Notes: generated from the letters alone by a model not told the origin. DNA of 64,000 nt from Bacteroidaceae bacterium (GCA_017631315.1 JAGBTN010000017.1:124001-188000), one strand, 5' to 3'. Positions 44,359 through 51,921 are shown, counted from the stretch's first letter. Numbers and translations are program-made.

Positions 44359-45741
44359 CTACATCAGTCCGTTGAGCATGCCGTAGAAGAACATGGGTTT
44401 CAGGAAGTGTTTTTTCAGCATCCATGCTGATGCTTGTTCCTTCGACATGTCTTGAAGTGTGAACGGGAAGGTGATGTCGGGGTTCTTGTCGTAGTCGAAT
44501 TCGCACAGCAGAACATGGCCGTAGTCTGTTACGATGGGACAGCAGGCGTATCCGTTGTACTCTTTCGTGGGTTCTTTGCCTTGCATGATGCTGAGCAGGT
44601 TGTCGACGGCGATGGGCAACTGAATGCGGATTGCCGACGATGTCTTGCTGGTAGGTATTCCGGCAACGTCTCCCAGGCAGACGATGTTAGGGTAGGCAAG
44701 ATGGACGAGTGTCTTCTTGTCCACCATGGCCCATCCGTCCTTTGCCAGTTTGCCTTCAGTCCAGGAGAGGCCGGCATTGCGTACGAAGTCGGGCGCCGAC
44801 TGTGGTGGAACGAAACTCAACAAGTCGTAATCCTCGACGCGAGGCGTAACGATTTCGCGTTCCACCTCTGTCTCGTTGCCTTGTGCGTCCGTCTGTGTTT
44901 CTTTTACTTTCTCGTAGTGTTCCAGATAGACCTTCTTTGCCAGCGTGTCGATGCCCTTAACGCGGTGGCGCACTTCCAGTCCGATGTTACGTTCTTCGTA
45001 TATCTGAAGCAGTCGGGGCGTGTAGAGAGGCACGTCGTAGAGTGCCTTCTCGGAGCAGAAATAGTCCAGTTGCACGCCGTCGCGTTTGCCTTCTTTGCGG
45101 GCAAGATGCTCGGTGAGCATGCAGATTTTCTTTGGTGCACCGCCGCATTTGTGCTTGGTGTATGTGTCGGTGAAGACGCCTCGTCCGCCTTTTGCCACCA
45201 GTTCCTGGATGGCGGGCCAAATGCGTTGTGCGCCCATAAAGTCGTAGATGCAGTGTGCATTTCCCTGTCCCAGGGTTTCGCGGCTGATGCCTTCCACCTT
45301 GTCCCAGTTGATTTGCAGACCCGGTGTCAGCACCAGGAAGTCATATTCCACCATTTGTCCGCCGGCAGTGCGTGCCGTCTGTTTTACAGGGTCTAATTCG
45401 ATAACCGAGTCCTTTATCCACTTCACGCCGCTTGGGATGCACTTCGACATGGGCTTCCACACCTCGTCGGGTTTGAAGATGCCAGCAGCGATGAAGGTGA
45501 AGCCCGGCTGATAGTATTGTCTGTCGGCAGGGTCGATCAGCGTGATATCTGGGTTGCTGAGGCGGCGCATAAGGCGTGCAGCGAAACTGCATCCTGCAGC
45601 ACCACCGCCAATGATGAGGATACGTCCCTTGGCATCTACCATATTCAAATGGTGCATTACTCCGCCTCCAATGCCTAAGACGGCAGCAGTGCCAACTCCG
45701 GCTTTCAGGAAGGTGCGGCGGTTCATGGTTGTCTTTTTCAT
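44359..45741 (-). CDS. Sulfide:quinone oxidoreductase-like flavoprotein with Tat signal
   Basis: 460 residues. Twin-arginine signal 'NRRTFLKAGVGTAAVLGIGG' at the N-terminus, then FAD-binding 'GRILIIGGGAAGCSFAARLM', 'YYQPGFTFIAAGIF' and the second dinucleotide region 'IVCLGDVAGIPTSKTSSAIR'. Cysteines in 'HKCGGAPKKICML' may take part in redox chemistry, as in SQR. Predicted to be exported folded via TatAC (this window) and to pass electrons to quinone; flavocytochrome c subunit is an alternative. Stops 15 bases before the open frame of tamB begins. Confidence 0.88.
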   Translation of the reverse strand: MKKTTMNRRTFLKAGVGTAAVLGIGGGVMHHLNMVDAKGRILIIGGGAAGCSFAARLMRRLSNPDITLIDPADRQYYQPGFTFIAAGIFKPDEVWKPMSKCIPSGVKWIKDSVIELDPVKQTARTAGGQMVEYDFLVLTPGLQINWDKVEGISRETLGQGNAHCIYDFMGAQRIWPAIQELVAKGGRGVFTDTYTKHKCGGAPKKICMLTEHLARKEGKRDGVQLDYFCSEKALYDVPLYTPRLLQIYEERNIGLEVRHRVKGIDTLAKKVYLEHYEKVKETQTDAQGNETEVEREIVTPRVEDYDLLSFVPPQSAPDFVRNAGLSWTEGKLAKDGWAMVDKKTLVHLAYPNIVCLGDVAGIPTSKTSSAIRIQLPIAVDNLLSIMQGKEPTKEYNGYACCPIVTDYGHVLLCEFDYDKNPDITFPFTLQDMSKEQASAWMLKKHFLKPMFFYGMLNGLM

Positions 45742-45798
45742 GGGTATGTTTGACTGTCTGTTTGTGGCTTGTGCCTTTTGAAAAATATATTATTTTTA

Positions 45799-45806
45799 CA
45801 AAGATA
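45799..45806 (-). promoter_or_regulatory. -7 element of the SQR-like gene
   Basis: On the minus strand TATCTTTG; the -33 element is unclear. Confidence 0.5.
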
Positions 45807-45986
45807 CGAAACTTTTTCTTTTTGGCCACCAATTCTGCACAATTATTTTCGTTTCTGCCATGGTTTAGACATTAGTATGGTAAAAAAGCAATTAGTTTCG
45901 CCATGGTCAATAGTAGTTTGGTGTGCTTGAATAAATCGGGAAAAAGTATTACAAAAAGTGGCTTTTCTACGGAAGAGAAACGACTT

Positions 45987-46190
45987 AAAATGTTGTAAAG
46001 AATTTTCCAAAGCACCGAAAAATTCACTTCACACAAGAACTGTTTCCCGACTTGGCAGTAGATGTTTTCATGTCCCTGCGGTAATTTGCAAATTACACTC
46101 GTGTAGTTTGAGAAGTTCACACGTCTGTTTTCCTGTTTTCAAGCGTCTATTTTGACGAAGGAACTCTACTTTTCCGCCAGTTTTACATGA
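45987..46190. repeat. 22-bp-period intergenic array, locus G
   Basis: GGCAGTAG (46054, complement of CTACTGCC) with in-phase words at 46076 (CTGCGGTA), 46098 (CTCGTGTA), 46120 (CACGTCTG), 46142 (AGCGTCTA) and 46164 (CTCTACTT). To the left, 45987-46008 is an inverted exact copy of 9401-9422. The 45807-46253 gap has no gene. Confidence 0.6.
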
Positions 46191-46253
46191 GTTTTTCCGT
46201 TCGTCGAAATGTAATCTCCTGATGCATAATTAGTTCCCTTGTGTGAAAAATAA

Positions 46254-46295
46254 CGGTTCTTTTTGACGAACGACCCGTTCCGCCAAAAAGAACCG
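46254..46295. other. Strong hairpin upstream of the WYL gene
   Basis: CGGTTCTTTTTG (46254-46265) and CAAAAAGAACCG (46284-46295) form a 12-bp perfect stem around an 18-base loop. It includes TTTTGACGAAC, which recurs after the nuclease gene at 48421. Confidence 0.65.
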
Positions 46296-46369
46296 CTTCT
46301 CACGAGGCAGGGCTCATGCAAAAAACTTGACAAATCAATTTGCCTGCTCTTATAAGCAAGATGTGAATC

Positions 46370-46411
46370 GGCTCATTTTCTTGCATATTTGAGCCAATTT
46401 GCTTACCTTTG
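46370..46411 (+). promoter_or_regulatory. Promoter of the WYL-nuclease unit with overlapping inverted repeat
   Basis: TTG (46381-46383) and TACCTTTG (46404-46411) are 20 bases apart. GGCTCA (46370-46375) and TGAGCC (46390-46395) form an inverted repeat centred on the -33 element, the expected place for a repressor operator; autoregulation by the WYL protein is a reasonable guess. Confidence 0.6.
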
Positions 46412-46462
46412 TGAGAGAAAATGCTGAGCTCCCAAAAGAATTAAATTTTCAAGATACACTCA

Positions 46463-47380
46463 ATGATTAGCAAGACATATTATAAGTACATCTGGCTTCT
46501 TGACCTGTTACTTAACAGCGACGAACCTCTTTCGTTTGACATCATAAGTTCGGAATGGGACCTCAATCCTGCAGCCGATGATACGACTCTGGCTCTTCGT
46601 ACATTCCATGAATACAGGAAGGGTATAAAGGAAATGTTTGGGGTGGATATAGAGTGCGACCGGAAGAGAAATGTGTATTACGTCAAGAACCCTGAGGTCT
46701 TGGAGGAGAATCGACTGGCTAAGTGGCTGCTGCGCAAGTATAGTATCCCCAAAGACTTTGCAACTTTCAATGGTATGAAGGGCAGAGTATTGCTTGAGGA
46801 GATTCCTTTGGGGCAAGCTTTCTTGGACAGCATCTTGGATGCCATGCAAAGGAATGTGGAACTGCGGATAGACTATCAGAGCTATGAAAGAGGGCAGGAA
46901 GAAGAACACATGCAAACGTTCCATTTTCAGCCATACGCCTTAAAGGTCTATAATCGCCGTTGGTATCTCTTAGGATACCAGAAAGAGAAGGAAGCCCTGC
47001 GTCTTATATCTTTAGACCGCATTCATGATTTGAAGAAAACGAGCACTCATTTTGAATTGCCGTCAGACTTTGATGCGAGGAAGTATTTTGCGGATGTGGT
47101 TGGTGTTTATGTGGATAAGGACAAGCAAGCCTCTAATGTTAAGATTCGTGCGTATGGCGTACTGGCAGAGTATCTTCGTTCAACACCTCTGCACAAGAGT
47201 CAGGCAGAAGTTTGTTCCAAACATGGAGAATTTGCGGAGTTTACATATAGATTATGTATAACTCCAGAGCTCATCAGCCAACTGTTGGCTATGGGAGAAA
47301 ATGTGGAAGTCCTGGAGCCGGAGGAATTGAGAGAGGAGATGAAAGAGAGGATTAATAATATGTTTAACTTTTATAAGTAA
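46463..47380 (+). CDS. WYL domain transcriptional regulator
   Basis: 305 residues. N-terminal winged-helix-like segment (about 1-70), then a WYL domain (about 120-200) with 'FHFQPYALKVYNRRWYLLGY' and 'ALRLISLDRI', and a C-terminal extension (WCX-like). WYL proteins commonly repress or activate phage-defence genes on sensing nucleic-acid ligands. The next gene, 6 bases on, is a predicted nuclease, so it probably controls that unit. Confidence 0.88.
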   Translation: MISKTYYKYIWLLDLLLNSDEPLSFDIISSEWDLNPAADDTTLALRTFHEYRKGIKEMFGVDIECDRKRNVYYVKNPEVLEENRLAKWLLRKYSIPKDFATFNGMKGRVLLEEIPLGQAFLDSILDAMQRNVELRIDYQSYERGQEEEHMQTFHFQPYALKVYNRRWYLLGYQKEKEALRLISLDRIHDLKKTSTHFELPSDFDARKYFADVVGVYVDKDKQASNVKIRAYGVLAEYLRSTPLHKSQAEVCSKHGEFAEFTYRLCITPELISQLLAMGENVEVLEPEELREEMKERINNMFNFYK

Positions 47381-47386
47381 AGAATT

Positions 47387-48412
47387 ATGAAAATCCCTAA
47401 AAAATTCCCTGAAGAAACAACCAACCCAATTTATACTGAGTTCTTTTCAAAGAGCAAATTGGAAGCAGAGGTAGAAAAAACAAAATGGCGTGGCCGTCCT
47501 TCTGATAACTCTTTTTGTTTTATTAATCCAGAAGTGAAATATAAAGAACGAGAAGGTGTAGTATTGAAAAAACTCAAAGAAGTCTTCGGTATAGATTCTA
47601 ATACTTTTGATACAAAATTTCGACAGGCAATTTCTGGTGATGGCCAAGAAGTTAAGCGAATCTCAACTCTTCATTCTTCATCTTTGGCTGCTTTGTTGCT
47701 TTTATATTCTGTTTCAGAAAATGAACTTGAATGTACCTTAGATGGAGAAAACTATACTTTTCATGATTGTTTTTTTGAGGTAAAGACAAATGTGAAAGAT
47801 AGTCATTTCTCCAATATGGACATTGTTTTAGTTGGCAAGAATTCTGAGGGCAGAGATGTACTGTTCTTTTTAGAGAGCAAATTCAGCGAATATCTATATC
47901 CAGTAATGTGTAATAACATAAGTTTCTCATATAAGGAAGAATATGAAAAATTAGGACTATTTGGGGATAATGCTATACAAGGACTTCTTATTCAAGATGG
48001 AATAGGAAAAGATAACTTAAAATGTTTGCAAATTAAGTCTTCTTCTGATGAACCTCAATATTGTAGTGGAATCAAACAGATGATTTCTCACTATATTGGC
48101 GTAACTAATTTTATAAACAAAGGTATTGAAGCAATGGATACAAATCAAATTCAATATTTTGAGAAAATTGTTAATTTGAGAGATTGTGCAGAAATTATTT
48201 TGGGCGAGGTGTTGTTTGCCTTTGATGATAAGGTTGATAAGGGAAAAACAAAGTTTTCCAGATATTCTTCTATTTATAGGGATTTAGCAAAAGTATTAGA
48301 ATTAAAGAAGAAATCCTCGAGGTTACATATACTGCCTGAAGTTTTAACCTATCAGGAACTTCTTAAAGATTTTAAAATAGACAGCAAAGTCAAAGATTTC
48401 TATCAATTGTAA
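47387..48412 (+). CDS. Predicted PD-(D/E)XK-fold nuclease (accessory)
   Basis: 341 residues, no signal peptide or membrane helix. A nuclease-like core is visible: E131 in 'CFFEVKTNV', D145 in 'NMDIVLVGKN', and E163-S-K165 in 'VLFFLESKFSEYL', the spacing of PD-(D/E)XK enzymes. It recalls the PGN_0703 type of putative restriction endonucleases, at low certainty. Clearly AT-richer than the flanking housekeeping genes, a sign of transfer. Paired with the WYL regulator and closed by a terminator at 48494, it forms a compact candidate defence unit. No methyltransferase partner is present. Confidence 0.6.
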   Translation: MKIPKKFPEETTNPIYTEFFSKSKLEAEVEKTKWRGRPSDNSFCFINPEVKYKEREGVVLKKLKEVFGIDSNTFDTKFRQAISGDGQEVKRISTLHSSSLAALLLLYSVSENELECTLDGENYTFHDCFFEVKTNVKDSHFSNMDIVLVGKNSEGRDVLFFLESKFSEYLYPVMCNNISFSYKEEYEKLGLFGDNAIQGLLIQDGIGKDNLKCLQIKSSSDEPQYCSGIKQMISHYIGVTNFINKGIEAMDTNQIQYFEKIVNLRDCAEIILGEVLFAFDDKVDKGKTKFSRYSSIYRDLAKVLELKKKSSRLHILPEVLTYQELLKDFKIDSKVKDFYQL

Positions 48413-48493
48413 AATGACCGTTTTGACGAACTGAAAGGATAAAGGCTTTTATGCGATAAATAGCAAATAGCGCAAATTTCCTCTTAGCTTCTG

Positions 48494-48532
48494 CGGCGTT
48501 TTTGCATAGATAATGGCGAAAACGCCGTTTTT
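48494..48532 (+). terminator. Terminator of the WYL-nuclease unit
   Basis: CGGCGTTTT (48494-48502) and AAAACGCCG (48519-48527) form a 9-bp stem followed by TTTTT. Confidence 0.75.
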
Positions 48533-48601
48533 CAGTTTTTCTTATCGTATAAATATATATAGAGGGGCTTCCTTAATTAAAACACCTCTCTTGACAAATA
48601 T

Positions 48602-49000
48602 ATGATAAAGAATCAAATCAACACGAGTGAATTGATTGCCGAAAACCAGCGTTATGTTGAACTTGTGGCAAAGCAGTATCTGGACCAAGGTCTCACCCTT
48701 GAGCAACTCATTGAAGCAGGAAATCGAGGGCTGGCAGAAGCCGCAAAACGGTTCGATTCCAGCAAAGGACACTCCTTCATGAGCTATGCTGTCTGGTGGG
48801 TTAGGCAAGGCATCCTGCAAGCCCTAGCCAATCATTCGTCAGGCAAGTCAATCCCTTTGTCTGAGCGCGAACGAAGCATCCAACAAGACATCGACGAAGG
48901 CCGCCTTCTTGCAGACATAGCCAAAGAATGGAGCCTCACAGAAAGAAGGGTGCAACAAATCCACAATCGAAGTGTCTTAAAGACAATAAATAATGTATAA
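48602..49000 (+). CDS. Miniature sigma-70-like factor
   Basis: 132 residues. Residues 14-78 match region 2 of the housekeeping Bacteroidetes sigma factor nearly throughout ('YVELVAKQYLDQGLTLEQL', 'NRGLAEAAKRFDSSKGHSFM', 'SYAVWWVRQGILQALANHS'). Residues 101-127 look like the region 4.2 HTH ('LADIAKEWSLTERRVQQI'). Regions 1, 3 and 4.1 are gone, an internal deletion of roughly 150 residues relative to RpoD. Region 2 suffices to bind RNA polymerase beta-prime and the -10/-7 element, so it could be an alternative sigma or a competitor. It overlaps the next gene by 8 bases. Confidence 0.85.
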   Translation: MIKNQINTSELIAENQRYVELVAKQYLDQGLTLEQLIEAGNRGLAEAAKRFDSSKGHSFMSYAVWWVRQGILQALANHSSGKSIPLSERERSIQQDIDEGRLLADIAKEWSLTERRVQQIHNRSVLKTINNV

Positions 49001-50210
49001 GCATATGAAAAAGTCACACTCAGAATTACTTCAGGGCCTCGTTTCGGCTGGTTTGAGAGAACGTTACGGCAAAGAGCTCGAGCCCCAACAGATTAATGAA
49101 AATACAATGACCTGCAGTGTTGCACCCGTTAGAATGTTTTTGGAAATGAAACAGATAGAAGAGGCAGGCTTCATTGATTACTATCTGATGGCGTTCTGGG
49201 TATTCAATTTCCATGCGAGAGCAGCTGGAATAAATGTCTGGGCAAGAGGAGCGGTACCTTCATCTGTGGTCTGCTATTGCCTGGGACTTACAGATGTTGA
49301 CCCCATTAAGTATGGCCTTCATTCAGCCAGATTCGTTAATGAAGGCCTACCCAAGTTCCAGTTCGACATAGAGGCTTCGCGCTTCGATGAGTTTATGAAG
49401 AGAGCAGAGGAAATACTTGCCGAAAATGCAGAGGACTATGACATTCCTGCCATCAGGGAATGCCTGTTCAAGGACGTAAAACCATACAAGTATCTGGACA
49501 ATAAACAAGAGAGACCTTTGCCTGAAGACCTCGAAGATGAGTTCGCGCGTTATGCCCTCTATTTCCCACAGACGATGGATTTGTTCTGTACTTATGTCAA
49601 CCAATATCCCAATTGCGACCTCCTCATCTATCAGGAGCAGATGTTCGACATTTTGAGAGAGGTCTTTCATGTGAGCGGCATTAAGGCTAATCATATTCGT
49701 CTGAGCATTCAGCGAGGCGAGACCGAGCAAATAGAAGCATACAAGCATGAAGTCTTTGAGGCTTCTGACCTTTCAACCGAGGAGAAAGAAAAAGCCTGGC
49801 AACGACTCACCAGCAATCCCAAAGCCTTTCTGAAAGCCCACGTAGTCAGCCAAGTGTTGGCGAGCTATAGATTTGATATGGGCGAGGGTTTCATAAAAAA
49901 GTGGAAAGAAATAAGAGAGTACAATGAAGGACTGGCAGGAGTTAAGAATGCTGATGGCAGATGGGGCTTCATTGATAAAACAGGTAATCTTGTGCTACCT
50001 TGTCTGTGGAAGAAAGCTCTCTGGTTTTCCGAAGGCTTGGCTGGAGTGCAAGATGACAATGAGAAGTGGGGCTTTATCGACAAGACGGGTAAGGTGGTAC
50101 TTCCGTTTGAATGGAGCAATGTGCAATGGTTCAAGAACGGTCGAGTGAGAGTACAGACAGTTCTCGGCGGCGCTTGGCACGACATAGACGGTGAAGGTGC
50201 ATGTGTGTGA
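48993..50210 (+). CDS. DnaE-like (Pol III alpha) remnant fused to WG repeats
   Basis: 405 residues (ATG 48993; ATG 49005 would remove the overlap). Residues 45-127 align with the DnaE palm: 'EEAGFIDYYLMAFWVFNF', 'ARGAVPSSVVCYCLGLTD', 'DPIKYGLHSARFVNEGLP', then 'FQFDIE' where DnaE has PDxDxD. Two of those three acidic positions are changed (to Gln and Glu), so polymerase activity is unlikely. Residues 187-292 resemble the DnaE fingers ('LIYQEQMFDILREVF', 'KAHVVSQVLASY'). PHP, the rest of the palm/fingers and the beta-clamp region are absent. Residues 310-395 are two and a half WG repeats ('WGFIDKTGNLVLP', 'WGFIDKTGKVVLP'). Not a family I know by name. Confidence 0.8.
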   Translation: MYKHMKKSHSELLQGLVSAGLRERYGKELEPQQINENTMTCSVAPVRMFLEMKQIEEAGFIDYYLMAFWVFNFHARAAGINVWARGAVPSSVVCYCLGLTDVDPIKYGLHSARFVNEGLPKFQFDIEASRFDEFMKRAEEILAENAEDYDIPAIRECLFKDVKPYKYLDNKQERPLPEDLEDEFARYALYFPQTMDLFCTYVNQYPNCDLLIYQEQMFDILREVFHVSGIKANHIRLSIQRGETEQIEAYKHEVFEASDLSTEEKEKAWQRLTSNPKAFLKAHVVSQVLASYRFDMGEGFIKKWKEIREYNEGLAGVKNADGRWGFIDKTGNLVLPCLWKKALWFSEGLAGVQDDNEKWGFIDKTGKVVLPFEWSNVQWFKNGRVRVQTVLGGAWHDIDGEGACV

Positions 50211-50378
50211 TGTTCTTCCTCTATTTATAAGGGCAATTAGTGCTGCATATGAAAACAAGTTTATTGAGAATTTATATGTGATAAATCAGTAATGTTCGTA
50301 TAGTGATGTACAAGTTTAAAGATATCTTTTTGTAAGAGTGTAGGAATTTGAAGTGTAATTATATGATTTAAGAGTTGT

Positions 50379-50798
50379 ATGAATTTAGGAAGGCTTTCAG
50401 ACACGGAACGTTCACAAGTTGAGGAGGTAATGCGTAATGCATCTGCCGATAAACCAATGGTTGGTATATTCTGGTATGATGTTGTTAATGACGAATTGTT
50501 TGGCGTCGATTCGGTAAATCCTGACACACTAAAAGGACAATCGCAGAAGACATCTTCTAAAAGGCATGACCAGGTATGGAAGAAAGAACACTATCGTGCT
50601 GTTGCAAGGAATAAAAAGAACTCACCCTTTTATAAAGAAGTTGACGGGTATAATGTACCAAGAGGCAGAGTCTTCAAGGACACTACTAAGTTTTATGTCA
50701 TGGTGGGGTGTTGGATTGATGATTACCCACAGGCTAAAGACTTAATTATTGATGAGTTTAATCTACCTCCAGATGTACTTTTTAAGTATGATAAATAA
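50379..50798 (+). CDS. Uncharacterised 139-residue protein
   Basis: Soluble, no signal peptide. The conserved-looking stretches are 'KPMVGIFWYDVVNDELFGV', 'VWKKEHYRAVARNKK', 'VPRGRVFKDTTKFYVMVG' and 'CWIDDYPQAKDLIIDEFNLP'. I have seen similar short proteins in Bacteroidales accessory regions but cannot assign a function. Its stop is one base before the next gene's ATG, indicating a coupled pair. The 168 bases before it (50211-50378) show no clear promoter. Confidence 0.7.
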   Translation: MNLGRLSDTERSQVEEVMRNASADKPMVGIFWYDVVNDELFGVDSVNPDTLKGQSQKTSSKRHDQVWKKEHYRAVARNKKNSPFYKEVDGYNVPRGRVFKDTTKFYVMVGCWIDDYPQAKDLIIDEFNLPPDVLFKYDK

Positions 50799-50799
50799 T

Positions 50800-51231
50800 A
50801 TGGAAACAACAATCAGAAACAAAAGCGGAGAATCCACTCTTACAATCAAAGGCGATTTCTATCAGATTCTTGATGAGAACTTTAAGGAAATATGTAAGGC
50901 AATCACCAACAAAGTCAAAAGCCTTAAAGAAATGAAGGCTTTCCTCGACGCGGATGACCAGGTAATAAAAACTATCCTCCATATCATTAATTATTCCATC
51001 ACCCCAGAAGCCGCAGTCTTAAAACTTCAAGAAGAACTTGGCATGAGCAAAATGGCGGCTAAATATCTGTTGAATATATCTTCGGGCACACGTATTTTCT
51101 TGACAGCAGAAGGCATAGAGCAAGAATTGGCAGAATATAGAAAGCAGATGGAAGCTATCAGTTCCCTTTGCCAACCAGAGATAGAGTTCATGGAATGTGA
51201 CGATATAAAACGAACACCATCAATTTGCTAA
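50800..51231 (+). CDS. Small protein resembling the GyrA/ParC coiled-coil segment
   Basis: 143 residues from ATG 50800, which directly follows the previous stop; an upstream in-frame ATG at 50749 would overlap that gene. Residues about 53-125 ('DQVIKTILHIINYSITPEAA', 'KLQEELGMSKMAAKYLLNI', 'GIEQELAEYRKQMEAIS') follow the pattern of the type IIA topoisomerase A-subunit coiled-coil tip (I-x-x-S-x-x-xx-EA, L-x-E-x-F-x-S-x-x-QA-x-x-I-L, then the E-x-E-Y helix). The catalytic Tyr domain and beta-pinwheel are absent. The match is by eye and moderate. Confidence 0.6.
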   Translation: METTIRNKSGESTLTIKGDFYQILDENFKEICKAITNKVKSLKEMKAFLDADDQVIKTILHIINYSITPEAAVLKLQEELGMSKMAAKYLLNISSGTRIFLTAEGIEQELAEYRKQMEAISSLCQPEIEFMECDDIKRTPSIC

Positions 51232-51296
51232 TAATAAGTAATTCAAGTATAGTTGTAAAATCAAACATAAATAGGAACAACATAAAATAGTAAGGT

Positions 51297-51623
51297 ATGA
51301 ACTACAAGAAATTATCTATGATATTTGATATGGCAAACTTGTTACCAAAACGCACAGGTTTGGCATACAATATTTGGTATGGGCCTAAAGAGCCTAGACA
51401 TAAGCCCAGAGTAAAAGTATCAATAGGTAATGGAAAGGAGCTCTCTATAGAGATCGAAAGTCACAAGGTTTTAGGAGATGTAAATAAAATAGACAAGTCT
51501 GAGCTAACTAAAATATTCAAGTGGTTAGATTTAAATAAGGATATCTTATTAAGATATTGGAATGAAGCAAGGGATGGAAAAATGGACAATGGTGATGTTT
51601 TAGAGAATCTAAAGAAAGTCTAA
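51297..51623 (+). CDS. Uncharacterised 108-residue protein
   Basis: Short soluble protein: a basic beta-rich N-terminal half ('LAYNIWYGPKEPRHKPRVKV') and a helical C-terminal half ('KIFKWLDLNKDILLRYWNEA'). The second half is faintly like small DUF4160-type accessory proteins. Gene is AT-rich, 65 bases after the GyrA-like gene, and ends 26 bases before a perfect palindrome. Confidence 0.6.
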   Translation: MNYKKLSMIFDMANLLPKRTGLAYNIWYGPKEPRHKPRVKVSIGNGKELSIEIESHKVLGDVNKIDKSELTKIFKWLDLNKDILLRYWNEARDGKMDNGDVLENLKKV

Positions 51624-51649
51624 AGCAGTTTAAGGTGTCAATATAACTA

Positions 51650-51683
51650 ATACGAGAAGAATAGTTAACTATTCTTCTCGTAT
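51650..51683. terminator. 34-bp perfect palindrome terminator
   Basis: Bases 51650-51666 (ATACGAGAAGAATAGTT) are followed directly by their exact reverse complement. It closes the island's last clear gene. Confidence 0.75.
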
Positions 51684-51752
51684 TTCGTATTATAAGTACT
51701 CGTTAAAAGGACCACGGGTAATTTATGTTGGTAAGCGTCCTAAGATAAAGTT

Positions 51753-51857
51753 ATGACAAGAACACAACAATTTATTGAAAAGTTCAAGAAAGTACTTAGT
51801 GATGGTGCAGCCTTTTACAATCCTGACACATCCTTAATGAAGAAAGAAAATGACTAA
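51753..51857 (+). CDS. Possible 34-residue ORF
   Basis: 'MTRTQQFIEKFKKVLSDGAA' followed by 14 more residues. It overlaps a second tiny frame by 8 bases, an arrangement like coupled small genes. It could also be the remnant of a decayed gene in this otherwise empty stretch (51684-52071). Confidence 0.3.
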   Translation: MTRTQQFIEKFKKVLSDGAAFYNPDTSLMKKEND

Positions 51858-51921
51858 AAGAATTTACAGAAGTGCAGTAAGTGGTGATATGGTTGTTAAG
51901 CTGCCTAAGCAGTTTTTTTAG
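51850..51921 (+). CDS. Possible 23-residue ORF, perhaps a gene remnant
   Basis: 'MTKRIYRSAVSGDMVVKLPK' plus QFF. The 'RIYRSAVSG' start recalls short phage/plasmid proteins that normally run longer, so this may be truncated. CTGC/GCAG plus seven T at its end could be a weak terminator. Confidence 0.25.
   Translation: MTKRIYRSAVSGDMVVKLPKQFF

Noticed and set aside
44434-45396. Plus-strand open frame of 320 codons opposite the SQR-like gene
   Set aside because: Cys/Val/Phe-rich antisense translation without motifs; the minus-strand flavoprotein motifs explain the region.
46463-51921. Island considered as an integrated prophage or conjugative element
   Set aside because: No integrase, transposase, relaxase, structural phage gene or tRNA target is visible; only a modest cluster of accessory genes.
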